Below are positions 42,616 through 52,410 of a DNA stretch of 64,000 bases, one piece after another. Position 1 is the stretch's first letter. Each line of letters starts with the position of its first letter. The translations under genes and the position numbers were made by a program. The DNA comes from Rhodothermales bacterium (GTDB taxonomy: Bacteria > Bacteroidota > Rhodothermia > Rhodothermales > JANQRZ01), in the NCBI GenBank assembly GCA_039944855.1, contig JBDUXZ010000013.1, forward strand, positions 45,785 to 109,784, read 5' to 3'. The notes beneath the pieces were generated by a model, which worked only from the letters and a program-made list of their open reading frames with translations, made no database searches and was not told the DNA's origin.

Positions 42616-45600
42616 TTAGCCGTCGGCGTCGGCTAGGAGCACGGCCACGACGCTGCCGTGCTCGCCGGGTTCGATGTCGAGCCGCGCGCCGATGAGGGCG
42701 GCGCGGTACCGCATCGTGCGGAGCCCGAGCCCGGACGACTGCTGGATCATCGCCGGGTCGATGCCGATGCCGTCGTCGGTGATCGTGAGGCGGAGGCCCT
42801 CGCCGCTGCGCGCGAGCGCGATCTCGATCTCGGACGGGGCGGCGTGCTTGACGGCGTTGTTGACGGCCTCCTGCGCGATGCGGAAGAGGTGGGTGGCCGC
42901 CACGTTATCGGCCACGCCGACGTCGCCATCCGTGCGGAGCCAGCAGGCGACGTCGAAGACGCGCTCGGTCTGGTCGGCGAGTTGTTGGAGCGCGTCCATC
43001 AGCCCCTCGGCCTGCACGTCCACGGGCGAGAGGAGGCGCGAGAGGTCGCGCATCTCGGCGAGCGCACGGTTGATAAGGTCGGTGAGTTGGCTGGCGGCAT
43101 CGGCCTCGGGCCGGTCCCCGGCCGTGAGGCGCTGGGTGAGGACCTGGCCGAGGAACGCCGCGCCCGTGAGCTGCTGCCCGAGCTCGTCGTGGAGGTCCTG
43201 CCCGATCCGGCGGCGCTCGAGCTCGGCCGCCTCGATCACCTCGCGCTCCAGCCGCTTCCGCTCCGTCACATCGAACCCGATGCCGAGGATGCACGTGAGC
43301 CCGCTGATCTCGATGAGCTCGGCCGAGACGAGGACGTCGCGGAGGACGCCGTCTTTGGTGTGGATGACGAATTCCACCGCACTCGCGCTGCCCGTCGTCT
43401 CGAGCTGGGCGGCGTGGGGAATGGCCGGCGTGCCGTCGGGCATGATCCCGAGTTCCTCGGCGGTCCGGCCGAGGAGCTCGTCGCGGGAGAAGCCGGTGAG
43501 GGCGCAGTAGCTCCCGTTGACGTCGAGGAACCGGTTCTCGTGGAACGTCGAGATCGTCATGGCGACGGGGGCGGCGTGGAACGCCTTCGCGAAGCGCTCC
43601 TCGCTCTCGCGGAGGGCGCGCTCGGCCGCGTCGCGCTCGGCCACGTCGCGGACGTGGAGCAGCAGGGCCTCTTGCCCGCCGTACGTGACCCGGTCGGTCC
43701 GCACCTCGACGGGGACGACGAGGCCGTCGGCGGTGTAGCTGTGGCTCTCGAGGAGGGAGGTGTCCCCGCGCGCGAGCCGCTCGAAGTCGGCCTGCGCTCG
43801 CTCGCGGTAGGCGGGAGGGACGAGCTCGCCGAGGTCGCGGCCGATGAGCCACTCCCGCGTCGTGTTGTGGAGGCGGGCGGCGGCGGGGTTCACGTCGAGC
43901 ACGACGCCGTCGAGGCTCTCGACGAAGATGGCGTCGGGCGAGCCCTCGAACAGCCCGCGGAAGCGCTCCTCGCTCTCGCGGAGGGCCCGCTCCGCTTCTT
44001 TCTGCTCGGTGACATCGCGGATCGTCACCGTGAGCCCGTCGCCGAGTTTGACGGCGGTATGCTCAAACCATCCTTTGACGGGGCCGGCCGTGTAGTAGCG
44101 GAGGCCGCGCGAGGGCTTCCCAGTCTCGATGACGCCGACGAAATCGTCGAAGTACCCGCTCGCACGGATGCCCGGCAGCGTCTCGCTGAGGCGCGCGCCG
44201 AGGAGGTCCGCCGCGTTCTGCCGGGCGAGGGCGGCGGCGGCGGGGTTCGCGACGAGCCACACGAGGTCCTCGATCTGGCCGTCCGCGCCGCGCAGGGCTT
44301 CGAACGCCGTGATCCCGTCGAGCGACGAGAGGAGGACGCCGGCGAGGAGCTGCTCGGACTGCTCGATCTGTTCCTGCGCCCGCTTCTGTTCGGTCACGTC
44401 GCGGACGACGCCGAGCCCACCGACGACGGCACCCTCGGCGTTGCGGAGGGGGGTGTAGCGGGCCTCGTAGAACCCCGAGCGTCCGGTCTCGGGGATGGTG
44501 TAGGGCCGGTTCTGCGAGGTCAGGTGCTTGCCGTCGAGCGCCGCCTGCTGGTAGATCGTCTCGCCGGATTCCTCGAGGAAGGGGAAGACCTCGGCGGCGA
44601 CGCGGCCGAGGACGTCGTCGCGGCCGAGCCCGGAGATCCGCTCCATTCCGGCGTTCCACGCGGTGTAGCGGTGCGCCGTGTCGATGGCGAGGATGCCGTC
44701 GTGCGAGCTCTCGATGAGCAGCTCGGACCACGCCTTCTGCTCGCGGAGCGCGTCCTCGGCCGCCTCCCGCTCCAGCGCCGTCCCCACCCACTGCGCGAGG
44801 AGGGCGACGAGCTCGCGGTCGCCGTCGGAGAACGGCTCGGCACGGGGCGTCGCGCTCGTGAAGTTCAGCGTGCCGCGGACGGCCCCGCCCACGCGGACCG
44901 GCGCGCCGGCGTAGCACTCGATGTCGAAGGCGTCGCGGCACGGGTGGCCCCGGTGCGCGGAGGCGCTGAGCTGCCCGATCATCAGCGGCTTCTCCCCCGT
45001 CAGCGTGATCGCGCACGGCGTCTCGCCGACGGCGAACGTCTGCCCCGGCTCAAGCCCGGTGCCGGGGGCGTAGCAGCGCTCGACGGTGTACGTGTCGCCC
45101 TCGATGTGGCTGAGGATGCCGACGTCGAGGCCGAGGAGGTCCGTCGTGAGGTGGAGCGCGCGGTCGATCTGCTCCCCGACGTCGTCGGCGGGCTGGGAGA
45201 TCACGTCGTAGAGGAGGCGGAGGCGGGCCTCGCTCTCGCGCAGCGTCCGCGTCCGCGCTGCGACGCGCTCTTCGAGGTGGTCTATCGCCTCGATCCGGTC
45301 GACGGCCGAGGCCACGGCGTTCGCGACGGATTGGAGGAAGCGGGCGTCGGCGGCGTCGAAGGCCTCCGGCGTGCGGCTGTGCGTGCCGAAGACGCCGAAC
45401 GGCGCGTCGAGCCCGCCGATGACGACGCTCACGCCGCTCGCCACGCCGTGGTCGGTGAGGAGGGCGGGGCCCTGGAAGCGCGTCTCCCGGTCCATGTCCC
45501 CGACGAGGACGGGCTGGTCTACGGTGAGCGTGTAGCCGCCCTGCGAGCCCGCGTCCGTCGGGACGGTCGCGGTGCCGGTGAGGCCCGGTTGCCACCCGAT

Positions 45601-48600
45601 GCCGGAGCGGAGGAGGAGGGTTGCCTCGCCGTCGGCGCTGGCGGGCTGGAGCTCGAGCACCTTCGTGAAGTCCGCCCCGAGCGCCTCGTGGACGACGGCG
45701 ACGGCGCGGTCGAAGAGGGCTTGCGTGTCCGTCTCGGTGAGGGCGTAGAGGCCGAAGGCGGCGAGCGCGGTCTGCCGGCCCGCCTCGACCTCGCGCACGG
45801 CCTCGGCCTCCTTCCGCTTGGTGATGTCGATGATGCCGCCGACGAAGCGGGCGACCTCCCCGCTCTCGTCGCGGTGGGGGACGCCGCGCGCCCAGATCCA
45901 GCGGAGCGCGCCGTCGGCCCGGTGGATGCGGCCCTCGAAGTGCCACTCGGTCCCGGCGGCGATCGCGGCGTCGAAGCTCTGGCTGATCGAGTCCCGGTCG
46001 TCGGGGTGGACGTGGTCGAGGAACTGCTCGTAGGTCCACGCCGGGAGCGGCTCGGCGTAGCCGAAAATCGCGTCGTGGCGCGGGGAGCGGACGGCCTCGC
46101 CGGTCCGCACGTCGAGGTCCCACGTCCCCATCTCCGCCGCGTCGACGGCGAGGCGGAGGCGCTGCTTGTTGGCGCGGAGGGCGTCCTCGGCGAGTTTCCG
46201 CTCGGTGACGTCGGCCGCCATCGAGACGACGAGCCGCCGCCCCTGCCCGTCCGTGCCGACAGGGGAGGAGGAGAACTGCCAGACGCGCTCCTCCCCGTCT
46301 TTCGTGCGGACGCGGTACTCCCCCTCCTCCACCCGGGTGTCGAGTGCGTAGAGCCGGTCGATGTGGCCCGCCACGCTGACGGCGCGTTCTCCGTAAGCGC
46401 GCTCGGTCCAGGCATCGAGCGTGGGGATATCCTCGGGGGCATAGCCACTCAGCTCCGTCAGCGCCCGGCTGATCTGGAGGATCTCCCCGTCCTCGGCGTG
46501 GAGCAGGATGGGGAAGGGCGCGTCGGCGATCACCCGGCGGAACCGGGCCTCGCGGCGGTTCGCGGTCTCTTCGGCCTCGACGCGGCGCGAGATGTCGAGG
46601 AACGTCGCCACCACCCCGTCGACCTGCTCGGCAGCCGTGCGGTAGGGGACGATGCGGGTGAGGAAGCGGCGGCCGTCGTCGGCCTCGACCTCGCGCTCCA
46701 CCGCGTCGAGCGTCTCGAGGACGCGCCGGGCGTCGTCGATGAAGGCGGGGTAGGCGACGTTCCGGGTGAGGTGGCCGATGGGCCGCCCGCGGTCGGTGGG
46801 GAGGACGTTGAAGAGCTCGCGGAGGCGGGGCGTGGACCGCGTGATGCGGAGGTCGCGGTCGAGGAAGAGCGTCGCGACGTCGGTGGAGTCGATGAGGTTT
46901 TTGAGGTCGGCGTTCGTGTGACCCAACTCCTCGATCTTCGTCTTGAGCTCGTGGTTGACGGTGACGAGTTCCTCGTTCACGCTCTGGAGCTCTTCGCGCC
47001 CGGTCTCCAGTTCCTCGCTCGTGCTCTGGAGCTCCTCGTTCATCGAGAGGAGCTCCTCGTTCGACGCCTTGAGTTCCTCGTTGCTCGTCTCGTATTCCTC
47101 GATCGTGCTCTGGAGCCGGGCCTTCGTCCGTTCCAGCTCAGCTTCCAGGGGTTCGAGCGCGGGCGGCGCCGCGCCGTCGGTGGGCGGCGTGGCCTCCACC
47201 GCGACGGGCTCCTCCTCGAACACGACCTGGACGAGGCCCTCCGCCCCGTCCCGCTCGCCGAGGGGGCGGACGGTGAGGACGACGTGGGCGGGCTCCCCAT
47301 CGAGGCGGGTGCGAATGCGGAGGCGTTCCGTCGTCCGCCCGCGCTCGGCGGCGTGGAAGAGGGCGGTGCGGAGCTCGGGCCGGAGCCCGGTGCGGACGAC
47401 CTTGAGGAGGTCGCTCGTGGGACGGCCGGGGGCGAAGGCGAGGTAGCGGCTGACGTCGCCGGCGACGTGGAGGATCTCGTGCCTCGGGTTGACGAGCACG
47501 CTCGGCGGGACGTGGTGCGCGAGGAGGAGCCGCTGGTGGAGGTCGTCGAGGGAGGCCGGGGGCGGCTCGGGGACGGGCGCTTCCGGCGGCTCGGCGGGCT
47601 CTCGGAGGGGCGTTGCCGGGAGGGAGGGCGTGATGGGGAACCGAGGGCGGGGCGCCACGCCGCGCGCCCGGAACAGCCGCTGCTTCTTGTCGAGCGTCGT
47701 GAAGAAGTCCCGCGTGCCCTCCACAGACTCCGACGTGCCGAGGAACAGGAAGCCGGGCGTGCGGAGGGCGTAGGCGAAGAGCTCGAAGATCCGCTGCTGC
47801 GTGCCCCGCTGGAGGTAGATGAGGAGGTTGCGGCAGGAGACGAGGTCGAGGTTGGAGAACGGCGGGTCCTTGAGGAGGTTGTGCGAGGCGAAGAGCACGC
47901 GCTCGCGGAGGTGCTCGCTCACGCGGTACGCCCCGGCCTCGCGTTCGAAGAACCGTTCGAGCCGGTCGGGCGAGACGTCGGCCGCGATCGTCTCGGGGTA
48001 GACGCCGGCGCGGGCGAAGGCGAGCGCGCCTTCGTCGATGTCCGTGGCGAAGACCTGGAGCGCGGGCGGGGCGTCGAGGCGGGCGGCGTACTCGCTGAGG
48101 AGGATCGCGATGGCGTAGGCCTCCTCGCCCGTGGCGCAGCCCGGCACCCACACGCGCACCTGCGCCCCGGCGCGCTTCCCCGCGAACATCGCCGGGATGA
48201 CCTCCCGTTCGAGCGCGGCGAAGGCCTCGGGGTCGCGGAAGAAGTTGGTGACGGAGATGAGGAGGTCTTGGAGGAGGGCCTCCACCTCGCGGGGGGCGGT
48301 GCGGAGTGCGCGGGCGTAGGCGCGGAGGTCGGCCGCGCCCGTGACCTGCATCCGCCGGCCGATCCGGCGGAGGACGGTCGTCTGCTTGTAGCGCGAGAAG
48401 TCGTGGCCGGTGCCGGCGCGGAGACGGGCGAAGATCTGCGCGAGCGCCTCGCTGTCGGGCTCGGAGAGCGACTCGGGGAGGGGGGGGAGGGGCTGCCCCC
48501 GCTGCCGGAGTTCGACGAGCCGGCCGCCGAGCTCTCGCGCCGGGAGGACGACGTCCACGAGCCCGGTGCCGACGGCGCTGCGCGGCATCCCATCGTACTC

Positions 48601-49119
48601 GGCGTCGGTGGGGTCCTGCGCGGCGGTGAGGCCGCCGACCTCCTTCAGCTTCTTGAGCCCGAGCGTGCCGTCACTTCCGGTCCCCGAGAGGACGACGGCG
48701 ACGGCGCGCTCGCCCTGGTCCGCCGCGAGCGAGCGGAAGAAGTCGTCGATGGGCGCGCGGTGGCCGTGGGGGCGCGCGGGCTCGTCGAGGCGGAGGACGC
48801 CGTCCCGAATGGAGAGGGCTTTGCCGGGGGGGATGACGTAGACGCTACCCGGCTCGGCGCGGACCCCGTCCTCGACCTGGATTACGCGGAGCGCCGTGTG
48901 GTTCTGGAGCAGTTCGGCGAGCTCGCTCTCGTGGTCTGGCGCGAGGTGCTGCACGAGGACGAACGCCATGCCCGGCGCCCCCGGCAGTCCGGCGAAGAAC
49001 TCGGCGAACGCCTTGAGCCCCCCCGCCGACGCGCCGACGCCGACGATCGTGAAAGCGGCCCGCGCCGCCGTGCTGTCGGCGGTTTCGGGAGAGGGGTCGT
49101 CGGGTCGGTTAAGCTCCAC
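42616..49119 (-). CDS. CheB-CheR-multi-PAS/GAF hybrid histidine kinase
   Basis: A 2167-aa single polypeptide. Residues 25-200 form a CheB-type methylesterase with Ser31 (GASAGG), His58 and Asp150 (GTGSDG). Residues about 225-490 are a CheR methyltransferase (HDFSRYKQTTVLRRIGRRM, WVPGCATGEEAYAIA). A long coiled coil of NEEL-type repeats follows near 650-740, then about seven PAS domains and two GAF domains, and a NarL-type (HisKA_3) kinase with H-box RRRIGQDLHDELGQQL (His1977), N-box EAVNNAVKHA (about 2087) and G-boxes DDGIGID and GLGLR. CheB/CheR fused to PAS kinases is a known architecture, but this is long. No receiver domain or response regulator is beside it. The start is a good CheB N-terminus. 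Confidence 0.93.
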   Translation of the reverse strand: MELNRPDDPSPETADSTAARAAFTIVGVGASAGGLKAFAEFFAGLPGAPGMAFVLVQHLAPDHESELAELLQNHTALRVIQVEDGVRAEPGSVYVIPPGKALSIRDGVLRLDEPARPHGHRAPIDDFFRSLAADQGERAVAVVLSGTGSDGTLGLKKLKEVGGLTAAQDPTDAEYDGMPRSAVGTGLVDVVLPARELGGRLVELRQRGQPLPPLPESLSEPDSEALAQIFARLRAGTGHDFSRYKQTTVLRRIGRRMQVTGAADLRAYARALRTAPREVEALLQDLLISVTNFFRDPEAFAALEREVIPAMFAGKRAGAQVRVWVPGCATGEEAYAIAILLSEYAARLDAPPALQVFATDIDEGALAFARAGVYPETIAADVSPDRLERFFEREAGAYRVSEHLRERVLFASHNLLKDPPFSNLDLVSCRNLLIYLQRGTQQRIFELFAYALRTPGFLFLGTSESVEGTRDFFTTLDKKQRLFRARGVAPRPRFPITPSLPATPLREPAEPPEAPVPEPPPASLDDLHQRLLLAHHVPPSVLVNPRHEILHVAGDVSRYLAFAPGRPTSDLLKVVRTGLRPELRTALFHAAERGRTTERLRIRTRLDGEPAHVVLTVRPLGERDGAEGLVQVVFEEEPVAVEATPPTDGAAPPALEPLEAELERTKARLQSTIEEYETSNEELKASNEELLSMNEELQSTSEELETGREELQSVNEELVTVNHELKTKIEELGHTNADLKNLIDSTDVATLFLDRDLRITRSTPRLRELFNVLPTDRGRPIGHLTRNVAYPAFIDDARRVLETLDAVEREVEADDGRRFLTRIVPYRTAAEQVDGVVATFLDISRRVEAEETANRREARFRRVIADAPFPILLHAEDGEILQISRALTELSGYAPEDIPTLDAWTERAYGERAVSVAGHIDRLYALDTRVEEGEYRVRTKDGEERVWQFSSSPVGTDGQGRRLVVSMAADVTERKLAEDALRANKQRLRLAVDAAEMGTWDLDVRTGEAVRSPRHDAIFGYAEPLPAWTYEQFLDHVHPDDRDSISQSFDAAIAAGTEWHFEGRIHRADGALRWIWARGVPHRDESGEVARFVGGIIDITKRKEAEAVREVEAGRQTALAAFGLYALTETDTQALFDRAVAVVHEALGADFTKVLELQPASADGEATLLLRSGIGWQPGLTGTATVPTDAGSQGGYTLTVDQPVLVGDMDRETRFQGPALLTDHGVASGVSVVIGGLDAPFGVFGTHSRTPEAFDAADARFLQSVANAVASAVDRIEAIDHLEERVAARTRTLRESEARLRLLYDVISQPADDVGEQIDRALHLTTDLLGLDVGILSHIEGDTYTVERCYAPGTGLEPGQTFAVGETPCAITLTGEKPLMIGQLSASAHRGHPCRDAFDIECYAGAPVRVGGAVRGTLNFTSATPRAEPFSDGDRELVALLAQWVGTALEREAAEDALREQKAWSELLIESSHDGILAIDTAHRYTAWNAGMERISGLGRDDVLGRVAAEVFPFLEESGETIYQQAALDGKHLTSQNRPYTIPETGRSGFYEARYTPLRNAEGAVVGGLGVVRDVTEQKRAQEQIEQSEQLLAGVLLSSLDGITAFEALRGADGQIEDLVWLVANPAAAALARQNAADLLGARLSETLPGIRASGYFDDFVGVIETGKPSRGLRYYTAGPVKGWFEHTAVKLGDGLTVTIRDVTEQKEAERALRESEERFRGLFEGSPDAIFVESLDGVVLDVNPAAARLHNTTREWLIGRDLGELVPPAYRERAQADFERLARGDTSLLESHSYTADGLVVPVEVRTDRVTYGGQEALLLHVRDVAERDAAERALRESEERFAKAFHAAPVAMTISTFHENRFLDVNGSYCALTGFSRDELLGRTAEELGIMPDGTPAIPHAAQLETTGSASAVEFVIHTKDGVLRDVLVSAELIEISGLTCILGIGFDVTERKRLEREVIEAAELERRRIGQDLHDELGQQLTGAAFLGQVLTQRLTAGDRPEADAASQLTDLINRALAEMRDLSRLLSPVDVQAEGLMDALQQLADQTERVFDVACWLRTDGDVGVADNVAATHLFRIAQEAVNNAVKHAAPSEIEIALARSGEGLRLTITDDGIGIDPAMIQQSSGLGLRTMRYRAALIGARLDIEPGEHGSVVAVLLADADG

Positions 49120-49404
49120 GTCGACACGTAGTTGGGGGCGTCAGGCGTACGGCGGCAGCGCTGCGGGCCTGAATCGGTGATGGGGGAGGGGCGCGGCCGA
49201 GGGCGTCGAGGCCGAGCGAATCTGCCGCAAGATCGTATTATACGACCCTGCGGCCCTCCTCACGCCGCCGGGCGCGCGTGGTTTCCCCCGCAGGGGAACG
49301 GGCCCGGATCGCCACTCCCGTGCCGCCGACCACGCATCCGCCGGAGGCCCGGCAGCGGCGGGTGGAGCCTCTTCCTTACCCTTGTCCTCCTCGCCCCGAC
49401 GACC
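49120..49404. other. Divergent gap between the hybrid kinase and the isoaspartyl peptidase
   Basis: 285 bases with no gene. It should hold both promoters. TACCCTTG at 49377-49384, 20 bases before the peptidase start, is the only promoter-like word, and it does not fit the usual distance well. No repeat was seen. Confidence 0.35.
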
Positions 49405-50436
49405 ATGCTTCGCCTCCTGCTCCTGTCCGTCGCGCTGCTCGCTTTCGTCCCGGCCTCGGCACAGCCTGTCGATGACGCGCCACCCGCCGACGAGGCCCGC
49501 TACGTCCTCGCGATCCACGGCGGGGCGGGCGTGATCGAGCGCGGCAGCATGACGCCGGAGCGCGAGGCCGCCTACCGCGCCGCGCTCGAAGAGGCCCTCC
49601 GCGCCGGCCATGCCGTCATCCAAAACGGCGGCTCGGCCCTCGACGCCGTCACGGCCGCGATCCCGCTCCTCGAAGACTCGCCGCTCTTCAACGCCGGGCG
49701 CGGCGCCGTCTTCACGAGCGAGGGCACGGTCGAACTCGACGCCTCGATCATGTCGGGCGAGACGCTCGCCGCCGGGGCCGTGGCCGGCGTGAAGCACATC
49801 AAGAACCCCATCCGCCTCGCCCGCCTCGTGATGGAAGCCTCCCCGCACGTGATGATGACGGGCGACGGGGCCGAGGCGTTCGCCGCTCAGCACGACGTGG
49901 AGACGGTTCCGAACGAATATTTCTACACCGAATCGCGCCGCGAAGCGCTCGACCGCGTGCAGGAGCGCGAGCGCAACGCCTCCGGCGATGCCGGGCGCAC
50001 GCCTGAGGCGTGGCAGATGACCGGCACCGTCGGGGCCGTCGCCCGCGACCAGCGCGGCCACCTCGCCGCCGCGACCTCCACCGGAGGCATGACGAACAAG
50101 CGCTTCGGCCGCGTCGGCGATGCGCCCATCCCCGGAGCCGGCACGTACGCCGACGACCGGACGTGCGCCGTCTCCGCGACCGGCCACGGCGAGTACTTCA
50201 TCCGCCTTGCCGTCGCGCACGACGTCTCGGCGCGGATGATGTACCTCGGGGAGTCCGTCGCCGAGGCGTCCCGCGCCGTCATCCACGAGCGGCTCGGCGA
50301 GCTAGGCGGCACGGGCGGCGTGATCGCGATTGACGGCGAGGGCCGCGTGGCGATGCCGTTCAACACCCCGGGCATGTTCCGCGGCACGATTGACGCCGAC
50401 GGGAACGTGACGGTCGAGATCTACCGCGAGGGATGA
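49405..50436 (+). CDS. Isoaspartyl peptidase/L-asparaginase (Ntn hydrolase), exported
   Basis: A 343-aa type 2 asparaginase-like enzyme. A signal peptide (MLRLLLLSVALLAFVPASAQ) precedes the alpha subunit start AIHGGAGVIERG. The autocleavage site and N-terminal nucleophile is Thr in MTGTVGAVARD near residue 212; STGGMTNKRFGRVGDAPIPGAGTYAD and GHGEYFIRL follow in the beta subunit. It hydrolyses beta-aspartyl peptides and asparagine after self-cleavage, in the periplasm. Its stop overlaps the glycosylase start by 4 bases. Confidence 0.92.
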   Translation: MLRLLLLSVALLAFVPASAQPVDDAPPADEARYVLAIHGGAGVIERGSMTPEREAAYRAALEEALRAGHAVIQNGGSALDAVTAAIPLLEDSPLFNAGRGAVFTSEGTVELDASIMSGETLAAGAVAGVKHIKNPIRLARLVMEASPHVMMTGDGAEAFAAQHDVETVPNEYFYTESRREALDRVQERERNASGDAGRTPEAWQMTGTVGAVARDQRGHLAAATSTGGMTNKRFGRVGDAPIPGAGTYADDRTCAVSATGHGEYFIRLAVAHDVSARMMYLGESVAEASRAVIHERLGELGGTGGVIAIDGEGRVAMPFNTPGMFRGTIDADGNVTVEIYREG

Positions 50437-51107
50437 GCTACGACCTCGACACCGCCGCCGCCCACCTCGCCTCGGCTGACCCCGTGATGGCGCGGCTCGT
50501 CGACATCGTCGGGCCGTGCCGGCTGGAGTTCGCCCGGCTCGACAACCCGTTCCAGTCGCTCCTCCGCGCCATCGTCTTCCAGCAGCTCTCCGGCAAGGCC
50601 GCCGCGACGATCCACCGCCGCCTCCTCGACCTCTTCCCCGGTGAGCACCCCGACCCCGACGAGATCCTCGACACGTCCGACGACACGCTCCGCTCGGTCG
50701 GCCTCTCCCGCGCCAAGACCGCCGCCGCCAAAGACCTCGCGGGGCGGACGCTGGACGGGACCGTGCCGCCGCGCGACGTCCTCCTCACGATGGACGACGC
50801 CGAGATCGTGGCCCGGCTGACGCTCGTGCGCGGCGTCGGACCGTGGACGGTCGAGATGCTGCTGATCTTCCAGCTCGGCCGGCCGGACGTGCTGCCGGTG
50901 ACGGACCTCGGCGTGCGCAACGGGGTGCGCCGGGCGTACGGGCTCGACGACCTCCCCGCGCCGAAGGAGCTGCGGGCGTTCGGCGAGCGGTGGGCGCCGT
51001 ACCGGAGCGTCGCGAGCTGGTACCTCTGGCGCGCCGCCGACCTCGTGGAGTGGACGGCACCGATGCCGGGCCGCGGGGGAAAAGGGCTCGGCGAGTTGCG
51101 CCGATAG
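50433..51107 (+). CDS. alkA: DNA-3-methyladenine glycosylase II (AlkA family)
   Basis: A 224-aa HhH-GPD glycosylase that removes alkylated bases. Seen are FQSLLRAIVFQQLSGKAAATIHRRL, LRSVGLSRAKTAAAKDLA, the hairpin LVRGVGPWTVEMLLIFQLGRPDVLPVTDLGV with the catalytic Asp, and WAPYRSVASWYLWR. Lack of a Cys cluster separates it from endonuclease III. The length fits the short AlkA/Mag form without the N-terminal TBP-like domain. ATGA overlap with the preceding gene suggests coupling. Confidence 0.93.
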   Translation: MSYDLDTAAAHLASADPVMARLVDIVGPCRLEFARLDNPFQSLLRAIVFQQLSGKAAATIHRRLLDLFPGEHPDPDEILDTSDDTLRSVGLSRAKTAAAKDLAGRTLDGTVPPRDVLLTMDDAEIVARLTLVRGVGPWTVEMLLIFQLGRPDVLPVTDLGVRNGVRRAYGLDDLPAPKELRAFGERWAPYRSVASWYLWRAADLVEWTAPMPGRGGKGLGELRR

Positions 51108-51150
51108 GCGCGCGGTGTCTATGGTAGCCCCGTCACCAACCCCCGAACCG

Positions 51151-51603
51151 ATGAACCGTACGTGGATGCAGAGCGCCCTCCTCGCGGCGATGCTCTGGGC
51201 GCTCGGGCCGCAGGCGCAGGCGCAGGCCATCGACACCCTCTTCACGTGGCAGACGTACGACGCCGAGGGGGTCACCCACATCCGCGTTTTCCCCTCGGAC
51301 GATGAGGACCGGCCCATCACGGCCGTCGTCGACGAGCTCGCCGAGAACCGCGCCGGGGCCGTCACCGACGACGTCCGCTACTTCGTCGACACCTTCGGGC
51401 GGGCGTTCGGGCTCGACCCGACGGAGATCACGTTCGTCTTCCGATTCTCCGGCCTGAGCTTCAGCGCCGACGGCACCGACGACAAGCAGATCCTGCTCCG
51501 CGCCACGTTCAACCGCACGAAGGCCGGCAACCTCGGCTCGCCGTCGTGGCGCCTCATCTCGCGCGACGAACTCGCCGAGCTGACCGACCGGGCACTTTAC
51601 TGA
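51151..51603 (+). CDS. Secreted hypothetical protein
   Basis: A 150-aa protein with a signal peptide (MQSALLAAMLWALGPQAQAQ) and a mature part of alternating strands: LFTWQTYDAEGVTHIRVFPS, RPITAVVDELAENRAGAVTDDVRYFVDTFGRAFGL, TEITFVFRFSGLSFSADGTDDKQILLRATFNR, SWRLISRDELAELTD. No family is recognised. It follows alkA by 43 bases on the same strand. It may be periplasmic or surface-exposed. Confidence 0.6.
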   Translation: MNRTWMQSALLAAMLWALGPQAQAQAIDTLFTWQTYDAEGVTHIRVFPSDDEDRPITAVVDELAENRAGAVTDDVRYFVDTFGRAFGLDPTEITFVFRFSGLSFSADGTDDKQILLRATFNRTKAGNLGSPSWRLISRDELAELTDRALY

Positions 51604-51670
51604 GGCTGGCGGGCGTGCACGCAGCTTCGCTCGGTATCCATTTGCCAGACCCGAGTTGCGCCCTCGCCCT

Positions 51671-51752
51671 CTGTCATCCCGAACGCAGTGAAGGATCTGC
51701 CTTCGAGGCGTCTCGCGGCGGGGGAGACCCTTCGCGCTGCTCAGGATGACAG
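51671..51752. repeat. 82-bp imperfect inverted repeat (MITE-like)
   Basis: It opens CTGTCATCC and closes GGATGACAG, with inner segments GAACGCAGTGAAGGATCT and GAGACCCTTCGCGCTGCTCA forming an imperfect stem. The GTCATCC...GCAGTGAAGGATCT type of repeat is familiar to me from many unrelated genomes. It lies in a 280-base gap between two genes, about 70 bases after the secreted protein's stop. No transposase is present, so it would be a non-autonomous element or REP-type structure. Confidence 0.75.
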
Positions 51753-51883
51753 GAAAGGGGGACGGTGCGTTTCCGCTGGTTGCCACGCAGTCTCTCACAT
51801 CTTGACAAAAAGGATCATTTGGCCGGCCGCGCCGTGTAACACCTTCGCATTTCTGTCGCAACAAACGACACTGAGGATTTCGC

Positions 51884-52294
51884 ATGGCAGGCATCTCCAC
51901 GTTGAACGGCGAGGCGCGAGAGCTCGAACTCGACAAGCTCTCCGAGGACGTCTCCATCTCCAAACAGACCCTCGTCCGCTGGGCCGACCGCGGCCTCATC
52001 GATGCTGAACTGGACTGGGCGATCTCGGACGACAACGAGGAACTCCGCCTCATCCGCATCACGCCGCGCTCGCTGGAGTTCCTCGAAGGCTTCGCCGAGG
52101 AGTACCGCGACGACACGGTGAGCCGGACCGAGGCCCGCCGCATCCTCAAGATGATCGACCGGAGCCAGGTGCAGAAGCTCCTCCGCCAGGGCGATCTCAC
52201 ATCGCGGAAGGTGGACGACGAGACGCGCGTGGTGATCGGCAGCGTCGAGGACTACCTGATGGGGCTGGAGAGCGACGACGAGGACGAGGCGTAG
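51884..52294 (+). CDS. Helix-turn-helix DNA-binding protein
   Basis: A 136-aa protein. LSEDVSISKQTLVRWADRGLIDAEL is an HTH of the MerR/excisionase (HTH_17) type near residues 19-43, and SQVQKLLRQGDLTSRKVDDETRVVIGSVEDYLMGL near the end looks like a second HTH_17 half with the typical VxxxSVEdYL ending. The tail is acidic (ESDDEDEA). It may be a regulator or a DNA-recognition subunit. No dedicated partner lies beside it. A TTGACA at 51802-51807 upstream has no -10 at proper distance, so the promoter is unclear. Confidence 0.65.
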   Translation: MAGISTLNGEARELELDKLSEDVSISKQTLVRWADRGLIDAELDWAISDDNEELRLIRITPRSLEFLEGFAEEYRDDTVSRTEARRILKMIDRSQVQKLLRQGDLTSRKVDDETRVVIGSVEDYLMGLESDDEDEA

Positions 52295-52410
52295 CGTTCG
52301 GAGGCGGCCTTTCGTGGGGCGGGTGTTACCTCGCCGCCCGACGGCTCGGCTTGCTATGGGGGGTGCCCCCCGCCGTATACTCCCGCCTCCTTTTCACTCT
52401 CCCCTCTGCC

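Noticed and set aside
42658..49131. Open plus-strand frame of 2157 codons opposite the hybrid kinase
   Set aside because: Striking length, but it has no recognisable domains and is almost wholly Arg, Glu, Val, Gly, Leu and Asp, as expected of antisense to third-position G/C codons. The minus strand has complete CheB, CheR and kinase motifs.
51802..51840. Sigma-70-type promoter with TTGACA before the HTH gene
   Set aside because: The nearest -10-like word (TGTAAC at 51835) is 27 bases away instead of about 17, so the pair does not fit.
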